From assembly GCA_023228445.1 (NCBI GenBank), contig JALOBD010000016.1, positions 1-20,829 of the forward strand: a DNA stretch of 20,829 nucleotides, in the 5' to 3' direction. Positions 1 to 6,522 of the stretch are shown here, piece by piece. A program made the position numbers and the translations under genes. How positions within the stretch are numbered: position 1 is the first letter of the stretch; every line of letters starts with the position of its first letter. Under the pieces are notes generated by a model. That model ran no database searches. It had not been told where the DNA came from and was given only the letters and a program-made list of their open reading frames with translations. The stretch is from Sphaerochaeta sp. GTDB lineage: Bacteria > Spirochaetota > Spirochaetia > Sphaerochaetales > Sphaerochaetaceae.

Positions 1-641
1 TCGAGCCGGAGCAGATCACCATCAAGGCGGGCCAATACGTGCAGTTCGTCGTCCCGGAGTACGAGGACCTCGACGAGGAGGTCTACCGCGCCTACTCGGT
101 CGCCTCACCTCCCGGTGATGCGTCGCACGTGGAGCTGGAGGTCCGCCTCGTCCCGGGAGGTATCTGCACGACATATGTGCACGAGCACCTCAAAGAGGGC
201 GATGAGGTAATGATCAACGGTCCGTACGGTGAGTTCTTCCTACGCGACACCGATACGCCCGTCATCTTCATCGCCGGCGGTTCGGGGATGGCTCCCATCA
301 AGAGCATCCTCCTCGATATGGAGAAGAGTCAAAACCCGCGCCCGGCACAGTACTTCTTCGGAGCCCGTTCCAAGCGCGACCTCTTCCTCCTCGACGAAAT
401 GAAGGCCCTTGAGACATCAATTCCCAACTTCACCTTCATTCCGGCGCTCAGCGAACCGCTTGAAGAGGACAACTGGGAGGGAGAGATCGGTCTCATCACC
501 GATGTTGTGCACAGGAACGTCAAGGATGCATCGCTGAGCGAGGCGTACCTCTGTGGCAGCCCCGGCATGATTGATGCATGCATCAAGGTCCTCTCCGACC
601 TCGGGGTCAGTGAGGATTGCATATTCTACGACAAGTTCTAG
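1..641 (+). CDS. NqrF-like FAD/NAD(P)-binding reductase, C-terminal part (5' end outside window)
   Basis: The reading frame is open from the left edge (first full codon at base 3), so the start lies upstream. What is visible is a ferredoxin-NADP reductase fold: a flavin-binding segment with the R-x-Y-S motif (YRAYSVAS), a GPYGEF segment, the nucleotide-binding GGSGMAPI, and a C-terminal CGSPGM followed by a chain ending in aromatic Phe (FYDKF), as in NqrF and related reductases. Such proteins pass electrons between NAD(P)H, FAD and a 2Fe-2S ferredoxin domain, which normally lies N-terminal and would be outside this window. Its identity as a subunit of Na+-NQR is not shown: no other nqr gene is here, so it may be a free-standing reductase. 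A strong Shine-Dalgarno for the next gene begins right after its stop, so the two are probably cotranscribed. Confidence 0.85.
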   Translation, partial: EPEQITIKAGQYVQFVVPEYEDLDEEVYRAYSVASPPGDASHVELEVRLVPGGICTTYVHEHLKEGDEVMINGPYGEFFLRDTDTPVIFIAGGSGMAPIKSILLDMEKSQNPRPAQYFFGARSKRDLFLLDEMKALETSIPNFTFIPALSEPLEEDNWEGEIGLITDVVHRNVKDASLSEAYLCGSPGMIDACIKVLSDLGVSEDCIFYDKF

Positions 642-654
642 GAGGAGGCAGCAG

Positions 655-1125
655 ATGAAACAAACACCAGAGTATGATCGAATCCAGGCCCAGATGCAAA
701 AGGGCGTCATCACCCTCGACGGGTTTCTCGGCGATGACCCGCGCAAGCTCGTCGACATCATTGCTGCCGATACCCTCACCGTCCACAAGAGGAGGACAAC
801 CCACGAAGCCATCGCTGAGAAGATGGAGCACTTCAAGACACTCGGTCTGCAAGGATTGGGAAACTTCATCACCCTCGATGAGCACTTTGAGGTCAAAGTC
901 GAGACAGTGCGCGGCCTCCTGCCCTCCCCGTTCGGCGGACCCGTGATGTACGGCAAGGTCAATACAACGGTGGTCAACAAGCGAATCGGGCGTACGATCA
1001 CCTACACGGACCTCCATATCCACTTCATTGGAGACCACGGCTTCTATGAGGGCATGGGAGCCCCGTTCCGCCTCGAACCGGAGGATCTTATCGAGATCCT
1101 GGAGGTGGCTCCTGTTGAGGAATAA
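655..1125 (+). CDS. Unrecognised 156-aa protein, cotranscribed with the reductase
   Basis: I do not recognise this family. The ATG at 655 follows the reductase stop by 13 nt and has an excellent Shine-Dalgarno (GGAGGAGG, 8 nt upstream); an upstream GTG-type start at 571 would overlap the reductase and has no such site. The protein looks soluble and single-domain: no signal peptide and no membrane segment. An N-terminal helical part (to about residue 65) contains many charged residues. It is followed by a stretch likely to be beta-rich, with LLPSPFGGPVMYG, an R-T-I-T-Y-T-D strand, then HIHF and GDHGFYEGMGAP, rich in His, Gly and Asp. The His/Asp cluster could bind a metal or cofactor, but that is speculation. 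Position behind a flavin reductase suggests a redox or electron-transfer role, by context only. Confidence 0.8.
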   Translation: MKQTPEYDRIQAQMQKGVITLDGFLGDDPRKLVDIIAADTLTVHKRRTTHEAIAEKMEHFKTLGLQGLGNFITLDEHFEVKVETVRGLLPSPFGGPVMYGKVNTTVVNKRIGRTITYTDLHIHFIGDHGFYEGMGAPFRLEPEDLIEILEVAPVEE

Positions 1126-1149
1126 CGGGAGAAATTTCACGTTCCTCCG

Positions 1150-1178
1150 TTGAGAAGTACCACAATTTCTGTTACAGT
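1150..1178 (+). promoter_or_regulatory. Likely sigma70-type promoter for pyrH
   Basis: A -35 TTGAGA (1150-1155, 5 of 6 consensus) is separated by exactly 17 nt from a -10 TACAGT (1173-1178, 4 of 6). The predicted start near 1185 leaves a leader of about 10 nt holding the GGAGG Shine-Dalgarno. It lies in the 69-nt gap after the unknown gene. Confidence 0.5.
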
Positions 1179-1194
1179 CAAAGTGGAGGTCAGC

Positions 1195-1896
1195 ATGGGC
1201 GATCTTGCAGTCATTTCTCTTGGTGGATCGATTATCGTACCGGATGAGGTGGATACTTCGTTCTTATCGCAATTCAATACCGCGCTACGCTCCTACCTGG
1301 TTGAGAACAAGAGCCGCAAAGTGATTCTCGTCTGCGGAGGCGGGGCTCCGGCGCGCCTCTACCAGCAGGCTTTGCAGACACTCTGCCCTGAAGTCGATGC
1401 CGAAGAGCTCGATTGGCTGGGCATCCGTGCCACCCACATCAACGGGCAACTCATCAAGGCGATGTTCGCCGATCTCTGTCCGGATAATCTGGTGATCAAC
1501 CCGACCGGACACATCAGCTTCAAAGGCCAAGTCCTCGTCGCAGCCGGCTGGAAGCCGGGGTTCTCCACCGACACCGATGCGGTGTTGCTCGCCGAACGCT
1601 TTGGTGGAAAACTGGTGGTCAACCTCAGCAACATCGCCAAGGTCTATACCGGCGATCCCAAGAAAGACCCCGACGCAAAACCACTGGACGCCATCACCTG
1701 GGCCGAGTTCCGCCAGATGGTCGGAGAGACGTGGACCCCAGGCAAGAACACCCCCTTCGATCCGGTGGCAAGCCAACGGGCCGAGCGACTCAGGATGCAG
1801 GTCATCTGCGCCGATGGGCGTAACATCCCCAACTTGATGGATATCCTCAACGGCAGGAAGTACGTGGGAACCCTCATCGGCTCGAAGAGCGTCTGA
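1195..1896 (+). CDS. pyrH: UMP kinase, archaeal/spirochaete type
   Basis: Cytoplasmic amino-acid-kinase-fold enzyme expected to make UDP from UMP with ATP in pyrimidine nucleotide synthesis. The 233-aa protein opens with the phosphate-binding strand-loop VISLGGSI, then VCGGGAPAR, WLGIRATHINGQL, a PGFSTDTDAVLLAE segment and VVNLSNIAKVYTGDP with the DP near the nucleotide site. This pattern fits the archaeal/spirochaete subfamily rather than the GTP-regulated form usual in bacteria. That subfamily's activity is, to my knowledge, inferred more than proven. The ATG at 1195 is chosen because GGAGG lies 6-10 nt upstream; a TTG at 1150 would sit inside the promoter. The 3' end overlaps the convergent radical SAM gene by 23 nt. 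Confidence 0.88.
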   Translation: MGDLAVISLGGSIIVPDEVDTSFLSQFNTALRSYLVENKSRKVILVCGGGAPARLYQQALQTLCPEVDAEELDWLGIRATHINGQLIKAMFADLCPDNLVINPTGHISFKGQVLVAAGWKPGFSTDTDAVLLAERFGGKLVVNLSNIAKVYTGDPKKDPDAKPLDAITWAEFRQMVGETWTPGKNTPFDPVASQRAERLRMQVICADGRNIPNLMDILNGRKYVGTLIGSKSV

Positions 1897-2848
1897 GGGA
1901 CAAGAAGAACTCCAACGGCTCTGCAAACCCCGCAGGGAAGGGGTTCTCCCGCTTGAAGTCAGGAATCCAGCTCTCACTCTCTTCCAGCTCCTGGACAAAC
2001 CCCTCTTCGATACCCAGTTCATCGAGCGTATCCAACAACAGCTGGTACTCCCCTTCGCTGACGGGTGCAAATTCTCCCCTATCAACTGGTGGTTCGAATT
2101 GGACCATCAACGAAAGCCACGTCGATGACTTGAGGTGCCGGGCGTAGAAGGTGAGCACCTCAATGGTCGCCTCCACTTCCCCGGAGAAGAGCAGGTGGCG
2201 CACCAAGGCGCCCCTCAGGTGCCCCTCACCGTCCAGAGCAGTCGCAGCGGTTCGCTCGTTGATGAACTTCATCACCGCCTCGATGTTTTGCGCGTACTGC
2301 TCGGTTGCACAAAATCGCTTGCTGACCGAGCGATCCAAGGTCTTGAGGTCGATCAAATAGAGGTCGATGAACGGATCGATGAGATGCAGTGCCTCGACGC
2401 GTTCAAATCCTGAACTGTTCCAGACAATATCCAGTGAGAGACCATCGCAGCGAGCCATGGTGATTGCCGCTACAATCGAGGGAATGAAGTGGGTGCCAGT
2501 GACCAGATTGATGGTGTGCGCACCCATGTGCTGAAGGCCCACCATCATCGTAGCAAGCTCGGTGACGGTCACCTCGACCCCTTCCACCATCTCTTGGCCT
2601 TGGGCATCCCCGCTGATCTGACGATTCTGACAGTACTGGCAGTGGAGCGGACATCCACTGAAGAAGATCATCCCGCTTCCCTTCTCCCCGCTTACCGGTG
2701 GCTCTTCGCCACGATGAAGGCCCGACCACGCGACGCGCACGGTTGCACGCTCTCGGCAGATGCCACGCTCACCATGCAATCGGTCGACCCTGCACATCTG
2801 TGGACAGAGGGTACAACGACGGTAGGCGTTCATCAGATTGGCGTGCAT
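1874..2848 (-). CDS. PflX-like radical SAM protein (COG1313 type)
   Basis: Radical SAM Fe-S protein of about 324 aa. The cluster motif C-x3-C-x2-C is clear as CPLHCQYC (residues 66-73 from this start), preceded by G-M-I-F-F-S-G, as in pyruvate formate-lyase activase relatives. An extra N-terminal cysteine set (CTLCPQMC at 12-19 and C31 in GERGIC) is typical of the PflX group and may hold a further cluster or metal. Later NLVTGTHF and YLIDLKTLD match conserved barrel strands. The substrate is not known for this family, and a role as glycyl-radical activase is inferred from similarity only. The start is uncertain: ATG 2848 and ATG 2833 are both possible and neither has a good Shine-Dalgarno; the open frame reaches 3025 but would then overlap the upstream membrane protein gene. 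It follows that gene after 61 nt, probably in one transcript. Confidence 0.82.
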   Translation of the reverse strand: MHANLMNAYRRCTLCPQMCRVDRLHGERGICRERATVRVAWSGLHRGEEPPVSGEKGSGMIFFSGCPLHCQYCQNRQISGDAQGQEMVEGVEVTVTELATMMVGLQHMGAHTINLVTGTHFIPSIVAAITMARCDGLSLDIVWNSSGFERVEALHLIDPFIDLYLIDLKTLDRSVSKRFCATEQYAQNIEAVMKFINERTAATALDGEGHLRGALVRHLLFSGEVEATIEVLTFYARHLKSSTWLSLMVQFEPPVDRGEFAPVSEGEYQLLLDTLDELGIEEGFVQELEESESWIPDFKRENPFPAGFAEPLEFFLSLRRSSSR

Positions 2849-2909
2849 ACCAAAGGATTGTACAAAATCGCAGGGTGATGTTCCAGAGTAGCGAAGAAGA
2901 GAATCACCA

Positions 2910-3575
2910 TCACTTCTTCCGCGTCCGACGTGAGAGGTAATAGGAGAGGGCCATGACCAGAGCGAAGGCAAGGACCGCCAGTATGAACTGGATCGATGTG
3001 GGGTCTGCCATGCTTGCCCCGGCAACAGTGGTGGTTACCATGCCAGGCAAAAGGCCGAGGATACCACCGACCAGGTACCTGCCATAGGGGATATCGAGGC
3101 TGCCGAGCAAGAGGTTGGTGATCTCGTGGGGTACCACTCCGATGAACTTCACCAAGAATGAGAAGATCAGCGGGTGGTTGTCATCACGTTGGGAGAAGTC
3201 CCGCACGAACCGTGCTCGATGGAGCAGGCGCTCGATGAAGGCAACATTCCCGTAGCGTCCCAAGAAGTAAGGAATCTGCATATTCACTGCAATACCGATG
3301 ATATTGAGTGCCAAGGCGATGGGAAGGGTGAAGAGGTGCCCCACCGCAAGGTAGAGCACGGTATATGGCAGGCCGAACGAGACAGACTTGAAGAGGAAGA
3401 GGGCCAGGATGACGAGTGCAGTCAATGCGGCATTTTCCCGATAGGACTCGATGTAGGAGCGTATGGCGGTAGGCCCGCTACGCAGTACCACGGTCGTTGC
3501 CAACGCAACAACGAGCACCAGGGGAGCAGCCCTCAGTACTTTCACCGCTCTCGGTATCTTCGAATCATCTTGCAT
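2910..3575 (-). CDS. TVP38/TMEM64-family inner-membrane protein
   Basis: Integral membrane protein of about 221 aa. After a short basic N-terminus (KIPRAVKVLR) come hydrophobic segments LVLVVALATTVV, ALTALVILALFLF, PYTVLYLAVGHLF with ALALNIIGIAV, IFSFLVKFIGVVPHEITNLLLG, GGILGLLPGMVTTTVAGAS, and a last helix FILAVLAFALVMALSYYL followed by basic SRRTRKK facing the cytoplasm. The order, the FLGRYG motif and the G-V-V-P-x-E-x-x-N-L-L-L-G segment fit the DedA/TVP38 (VTT-domain) family, whose members are linked to lipid movement or membrane homeostasis; the substrate here is unknown. ATG 3575 is preferred because GGATTGG lies just upstream; a TTG at 3593 is an alternative giving 227 aa. It is the first gene of a two-gene minus-strand unit. 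Confidence 0.8.
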   Translation of the reverse strand: MQDDSKIPRAVKVLRAAPLVLVVALATTVVLRSGPTAIRSYIESYRENAALTALVILALFLFKSVSFGLPYTVLYLAVGHLFTLPIALALNIIGIAVNMQIPYFLGRYGNVAFIERLLHRARFVRDFSQRDDNHPLIFSFLVKFIGVVPHEITNLLLGSLDIPYGRYLVGGILGLLPGMVTTTVAGASMADPTSIQFILAVLAFALVMALSYYLSRRTRKK

Positions 3576-3593
3576 ACCAATCCATGGTAGCAA

Positions 3594-3787
3594 GGAACGA
3601 GTGATTCGTATAGAGATGTTTTATTTCATGATTGCGCAAGCACTTGGTTCCGCCTCTCCTACGAATCGAACCATCTCTCCTTCTTATATACCGTATTAGG
3701 TAGTATAGAGACCATCATCCCTGGATCTCAGAGAAACTGAAACTCGCGCGCTTGACCCTCCCAATACAATTCACCACTCTTATAGAT
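3594..3787. other. Divergent intergenic region between TVP38 gene and patatin gene
   Basis: This 194-nt stretch separates two divergent genes and is more AT-rich than its surroundings. It holds a weak dyad TATAC-11-GTATA (3687-3707), a repeated GTATAGAGA (3608-3616 and 3703-3711), and GATTCGT (3603-3609) with its reverse complement ACGAATC (3661-3667). A possible -10 for the leftward gene is TATACG read on the minus strand (3607-3612), but no good -35 goes with it. I could not assign a convincing promoter in either direction. Confidence 0.35.
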
Positions 3788-5047
3788 ATGGACGAACACC
3801 CCGTCGCTGCCCGAGCATCAACCCAGCCTCGTTACATCCTTGCCCTTGACGGAGGTGGCATGCGCGGCATCGTGCCTGCGGTGTTGATCCACCAGATCAG
3901 TGAGCTCTTATCGGCAATGGGCGACGAACGACCCTTCTACTCCCACTTCGACCTCATCGCCGGTACATCCACCGGGGCACTCTTGGCCCTCGCCCTCTCC
4001 GCTCCCATTGAACGTACCCGCCTGAAGATCGAAGAGAATGGGCCATTCCCCGTCTATGAGTCAACACAACCGACCTTCTGGCAACGGATTCGCAAGGCCA
4101 GAGTCGAAGCGACCCTCATCGGCACCCTTCCTTGGGGGGTCGACACAGCCTCCTTGGAGCGCCTCTACCGTGACCACGGACGGACAATCTTTCCAAAGAG
4201 CCAGGGCAGGATCATCAGCCAGATCTTCGTGGACAAGTACGACGAGGAACCGCTTGAGAACTTCCTTCGAACCACGTTCGGCGATATCGCACTCAGTGAG
4301 GCGGTGGTCCCCACCCTCATCATGGCCTATGATGCCGAGGAGGGGCGTCCATTTTCGATGAGCTCCTCTGATAGCCATGACTTTCTCTTTTGGGAGGCTG
4401 CCCGGGCCAGCAGCGCCGCCCCAACGTTCTTCAAGCCCGCCTACCTGCATGATCGAACCCTCAAACGCATGGTGACCCTCATCGACGGCGGGGTGGTTGC
4501 CAACAACCCCTCCCTCTATGCGTACATTGAAGCCAAGCGCCTCTACCCGCACGCGGAGAGCTACCACATCCTCTCCCTCTCTACTGCAAGCAGTGACTTC
4601 TCCTTCAAGGTCAGTGGGGCGGGTACCGGCGTCATCGGATGGATCGATCCAGCCAAAGGGGCCCCGATCCAGAAGATCTATGCTTCGGCCCAGATGCAGA
4701 ACGTCGACCAGGTCGCCGCCTCCATCCCCGAGCTCACCTATACCCGTATCCACACCCCATTGGCCGAGGAGTACAAGCTCGACGAGACCGGCGCCAATGC
4801 CCTCAACGCCATGGCCAAGGAGGCACGGCAGATCTTCAATGAACACAAGCAGCGCATCGAAGCGTATGCCACGATGTTGGCTGGGCGAACGAACTTCGAT
4901 CAACTGAACCTGGGCCCGGTCGATGCACAGCGCCCTGCCCAAGGGGTCACCATCCCCCCGCCGCCACAGCGCGAACTCTCCGCCCTCTCCTCACTTGATT
5001 CCTTGCTTCGCCGCTACCAGCTTTCAGAGACCGAGGTGAGGCCATGA
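3788..5047 (+). CDS. Patatin-like phospholipase / acyl hydrolase
   Basis: Serine lipid acyl hydrolase of the patatin family, about 419 aa. The catalytic parts are complete: the oxyanion-hole loop DGGGMRG (residues 21-27), the nucleophile elbow GTSTG with Ser61, and the dyad aspartate in DGG (D233), followed by NNP as usual in the family. The long, mostly polar C-terminal third (after about residue 300) has no motif I recognise. No signal peptide is seen, so it should act inside the cell on membrane lipids or acyl esters. The start is uncertain: ATG 3788 is preferred, but it lacks a Shine-Dalgarno, as does the in-frame TTG at 3752. The stop overlaps the start of the next gene (ATGA), implying coupled translation. 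Patatins also serve as effectors in CBASS defence, but no nucleotide cyclase lies nearby, so housekeeping lipid turnover is equally likely. Confidence 0.85.
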   Translation: MDEHPVAARASTQPRYILALDGGGMRGIVPAVLIHQISELLSAMGDERPFYSHFDLIAGTSTGALLALALSAPIERTRLKIEENGPFPVYESTQPTFWQRIRKARVEATLIGTLPWGVDTASLERLYRDHGRTIFPKSQGRIISQIFVDKYDEEPLENFLRTTFGDIALSEAVVPTLIMAYDAEEGRPFSMSSSDSHDFLFWEAARASSAAPTFFKPAYLHDRTLKRMVTLIDGGVVANNPSLYAYIEAKRLYPHAESYHILSLSTASSDFSFKVSGAGTGVIGWIDPAKGAPIQKIYASAQMQNVDQVAASIPELTYTRIHTPLAEEYKLDETGANALNAMAKEARQIFNEHKQRIEAYATMLAGRTNFDQLNLGPVDAQRPAQGVTIPPPPQRELSALSSLDSLLRRYQLSETEVRP

Positions 5048-5454
5048 GCTCCCACCCCAAACAGATCAAATTGGAGCAGAAGCTGAGAGACCTGGCTGAC
5101 GACCTTGACCACTACCTCGAGGAACGCTTTGAAGGACTCTATCCCCTGCACCCCAACCGCCCCCCTCGCGGACAGGCGGCCAGCGTCGCCTACGATGGCC
5201 TCTTCTCCACCGGCACCCAATTCACCGCCGGGTATGGCAGCGAACATGGACGTGGCTACGTGGTGAGCATTGAGATTCGTACGCTCTGTCCCGTCAAGGA
5301 GGAGGATCGCAGGGTAATCGAGGAGGCGAGCCGCGAGTACCTCAAGAAGATCATCCCCCGCTACCTGCCCGGACGGAAGGTTGAGTTGAGGAGGGATGGA
5401 TCGGTCTACAAACTGGTCGGAGACTTCTCCCTCGGCTCCTCCAGCAACGCGTGA
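5044..5454 (+). CDS. Unrecognised 136-aa protein coupled to the patatin
   Basis: I do not recognise this family. The ATG shares four bases (ATGA) with the patatin stop, so translation is probably coupled. The protein is soluble and highly charged, with no signal peptide or membrane segment. An N-terminal acidic helix (KLRDLADDLDHYLEERFEGL) leads to a small alpha/beta part with VAYDGLFSTGTQFTAGYGSEHGRGY, then strands VVSIEIRTL, a charged helix (EEDRRVIEEASREYLKKI) and a C-terminal pair of strands KVELRRDG and YKLVGDF. The Gly/Thr/Tyr-rich middle could be a binding loop. Its fixed place behind a lipase suggests a partner or regulator of that enzyme, which is inference from gene order alone. Confidence 0.8.
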   Translation: MSSHPKQIKLEQKLRDLADDLDHYLEERFEGLYPLHPNRPPRGQAASVAYDGLFSTGTQFTAGYGSEHGRGYVVSIEIRTLCPVKEEDRRVIEEASREYLKKIIPRYLPGRKVELRRDGSVYKLVGDFSLGSSSNA

Positions 5455-5472
5455 GTGCAAGCCAAACGCATT

Positions 5473-5493
5473 AATAAGTACTCCATACTTATT
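5473..5493 (+). terminator. Perfect AT-rich hairpin, possible terminator of the patatin operon
   Basis: AATAAGTA (5473-5480) and TACTTATT (5486-5493) form a perfect 8-bp stem around a 5-nt loop, 19 nt after the stop of the 136-aa gene. The stem is AT-rich and no U-run follows, so it is not a textbook intrinsic terminator; it could instead be a 3'-end processing or stability element or a protein-binding site. Confidence 0.35.
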
Positions 5494-5606
5494 TGCTCGT
5501 CTGCTGGACTCTCTGGGGAGACAGCGACATCCGAGTGCGCAAGAATTGGTACTTCACAAAAATACAATTATTTGCATTATAATATATTATCGTCATTTGT
5601 AAGGGG

Positions 5607-6455
5607 TTATATCAAATTGGATGTAATGCGTTGGCGTTGAGCCAGGTCCCTGAGGATCAGCGTCGGGGAAACTCCGTGGCGCATCGGGTACCCCGCCTTC
5701 ACGCTGCGCCCGATGGCCAGTGATGTGTAGGTGACCGCTCCTTCCACCGCACTTTGGAAGTGTTCCTTTCCAAGCAAAAGACCGAGGAGAATCGAGCTGA
5801 AGAGGTCGCCGCACCCTGGATAGGAGACGTGGATCGGCTCATAGGGGAGCAACAGCTGCTCACTGCCGTCGTAGGCGACCACCGCGGTGGTCTGTCCGAA
5901 CGGAACGCTCGTGATGACCACCTTCGATCCGCTTTGATCGAAGAGTTCAGCCGCCCAGGAGGTGATTTGCTCGACGGAAAAGACCGTTTCAAATGGGCGG
6001 TCGAGCAACAGGGCAGCCTCGGTTGTGTTGGGGGTGATGATGTCCGCCTGCCGGATGAGCGCCTTCATCGCCTCTACATGGGAGCGGTCCATCGGCCCAT
6101 AGAGGCTCTGGTCATCACCGAGGACCGGGTCGACCAATACCAACGCTTCGCCCCGCTGCCGCTGGGACTCAATGAACGCGGCGACCAAGTCGGCTTGTTC
6201 ATCCGAACCGAGGAAGCCCGAGTAGACGGCATCGAAGCGCAGGCCCAGCTCCCTCCAGGATTCAAGGATGTTGGCCATGTCATCGGTCGTCTGACGGAAG
6301 TAGTACGATTCAAACCCATCGGTCTGGCTGGAGAGCAACGCGGTGGGCAGCGGGCACGCCTCCACCCCGAGCACCTCGAGCGTCGGCAGGACGACGGTCA
6401 GCGAGCTCTTGGCATAGCAGCTCAGGTCATGGATTGCAGCGCATACAGGGATCAT
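5607..6455 (-). CDS. pdxK: Pyridoxal/pyridoxamine kinase (PdxK/PdxY type)
   Basis: Ribokinase-fold kinase of 282 aa that phosphorylates B6 vitamers in the salvage route to PLP. Visible family marks are the early H-D-L-S-C-Y-A-K-S-S-L segment (residues 9-19), YSGFLGS (78-84), LVDPVLGDD with the Asp and Gly of the Mg/ATP region (107-115), ITPNTTEAALL (140-150), and the anion-hole/catalytic GCGD with Asp217 as probable base. The usual Thr of GTGD is Cys here, an accepted variant in this family. The length is normal. The ATG at 6455 has no clear Shine-Dalgarno. The gene stands alone, divergent from the phosphohexomutase and convergent with the patatin pair. Its product would feed PLP enzymes such as Kbl further along. 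The choice between pdxK and pdxY naming is not settled by sequence. Confidence 0.85.
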   Translation of the reverse strand: MIPVCAAIHDLSCYAKSSLTVVLPTLEVLGVEACPLPTALLSSQTDGFESYYFRQTTDDMANILESWRELGLRFDAVYSGFLGSDEQADLVAAFIESQRQRGEALVLVDPVLGDDQSLYGPMDRSHVEAMKALIRQADIITPNTTEAALLLDRPFETVFSVEQITSWAAELFDQSGSKVVITSVPFGQTTAVVAYDGSEQLLLPYEPIHVSYPGCGDLFSSILLGLLLGKEHFQSAVEGAVTYTSLAIGRSVKAGYPMRHGVSPTLILRDLAQRQRITSNLI

Positions 6456-6474
6456 GGGTTCACACTACTCTAGA

Positions 6475-6503
6475 TTTTTCCGCTGTGCAATATGTGCTAT
6501 ACT
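6475..6503 (+). promoter_or_regulatory. Likely promoter of the phosphohexomutase gene
   Basis: The -10 TATACT (6498-6503, 5 of 6) is preceded by an extended element TGTGC and, at 17 nt, by a poor -35 TTTTTC (6475-6480). The predicted +1 near 6510 gives a leader of about 13 nt that still contains GGAGG before ATG 6523. Confidence 0.5.
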
Positions 6504-6522
6504 CTGCCAACCGGAGGCTTGC

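Noticed and set aside
1125..1150. Stem-loop ACGGGAGAA / TTCCTCCGT as a terminator before pyrH
   Set aside because: The stem has a mismatch and a G-U pair and no T-run follows, so it is weak; it may be chance.
1285..2085. Long antisense open frames over pyrH and other genes
   Set aside because: They mirror the codon structure of real genes in GC-rich DNA, have no ribosome sites and no recognisable domain.
3687..3707. Dyad TATAC-11-GTATA as an operator
   Set aside because: Arms are only 5 bp and AT-rich, and no regulator is nearby; too likely by chance to call.
3752..3787. TTG at 3752 as the patatin start
   Set aside because: It has no Shine-Dalgarno and would add 12 residues of no family character; ATG 3788 is preferred, though also lacking a ribosome site, so the point stays open.
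3788..5454. Patatin pair as a CBASS anti-phage operon
   Set aside because: No CD-NTase, Cap2/Cap3 or other signalling gene is adjacent on either side, and patatins are common housekeeping enzymes.
5578..5583. Consensus TATAAT as a plus-strand promoter
   Set aside because: No -35 at 16-18 nt and no gene downstream on the plus strand; expected by chance in an AT-rich gap.
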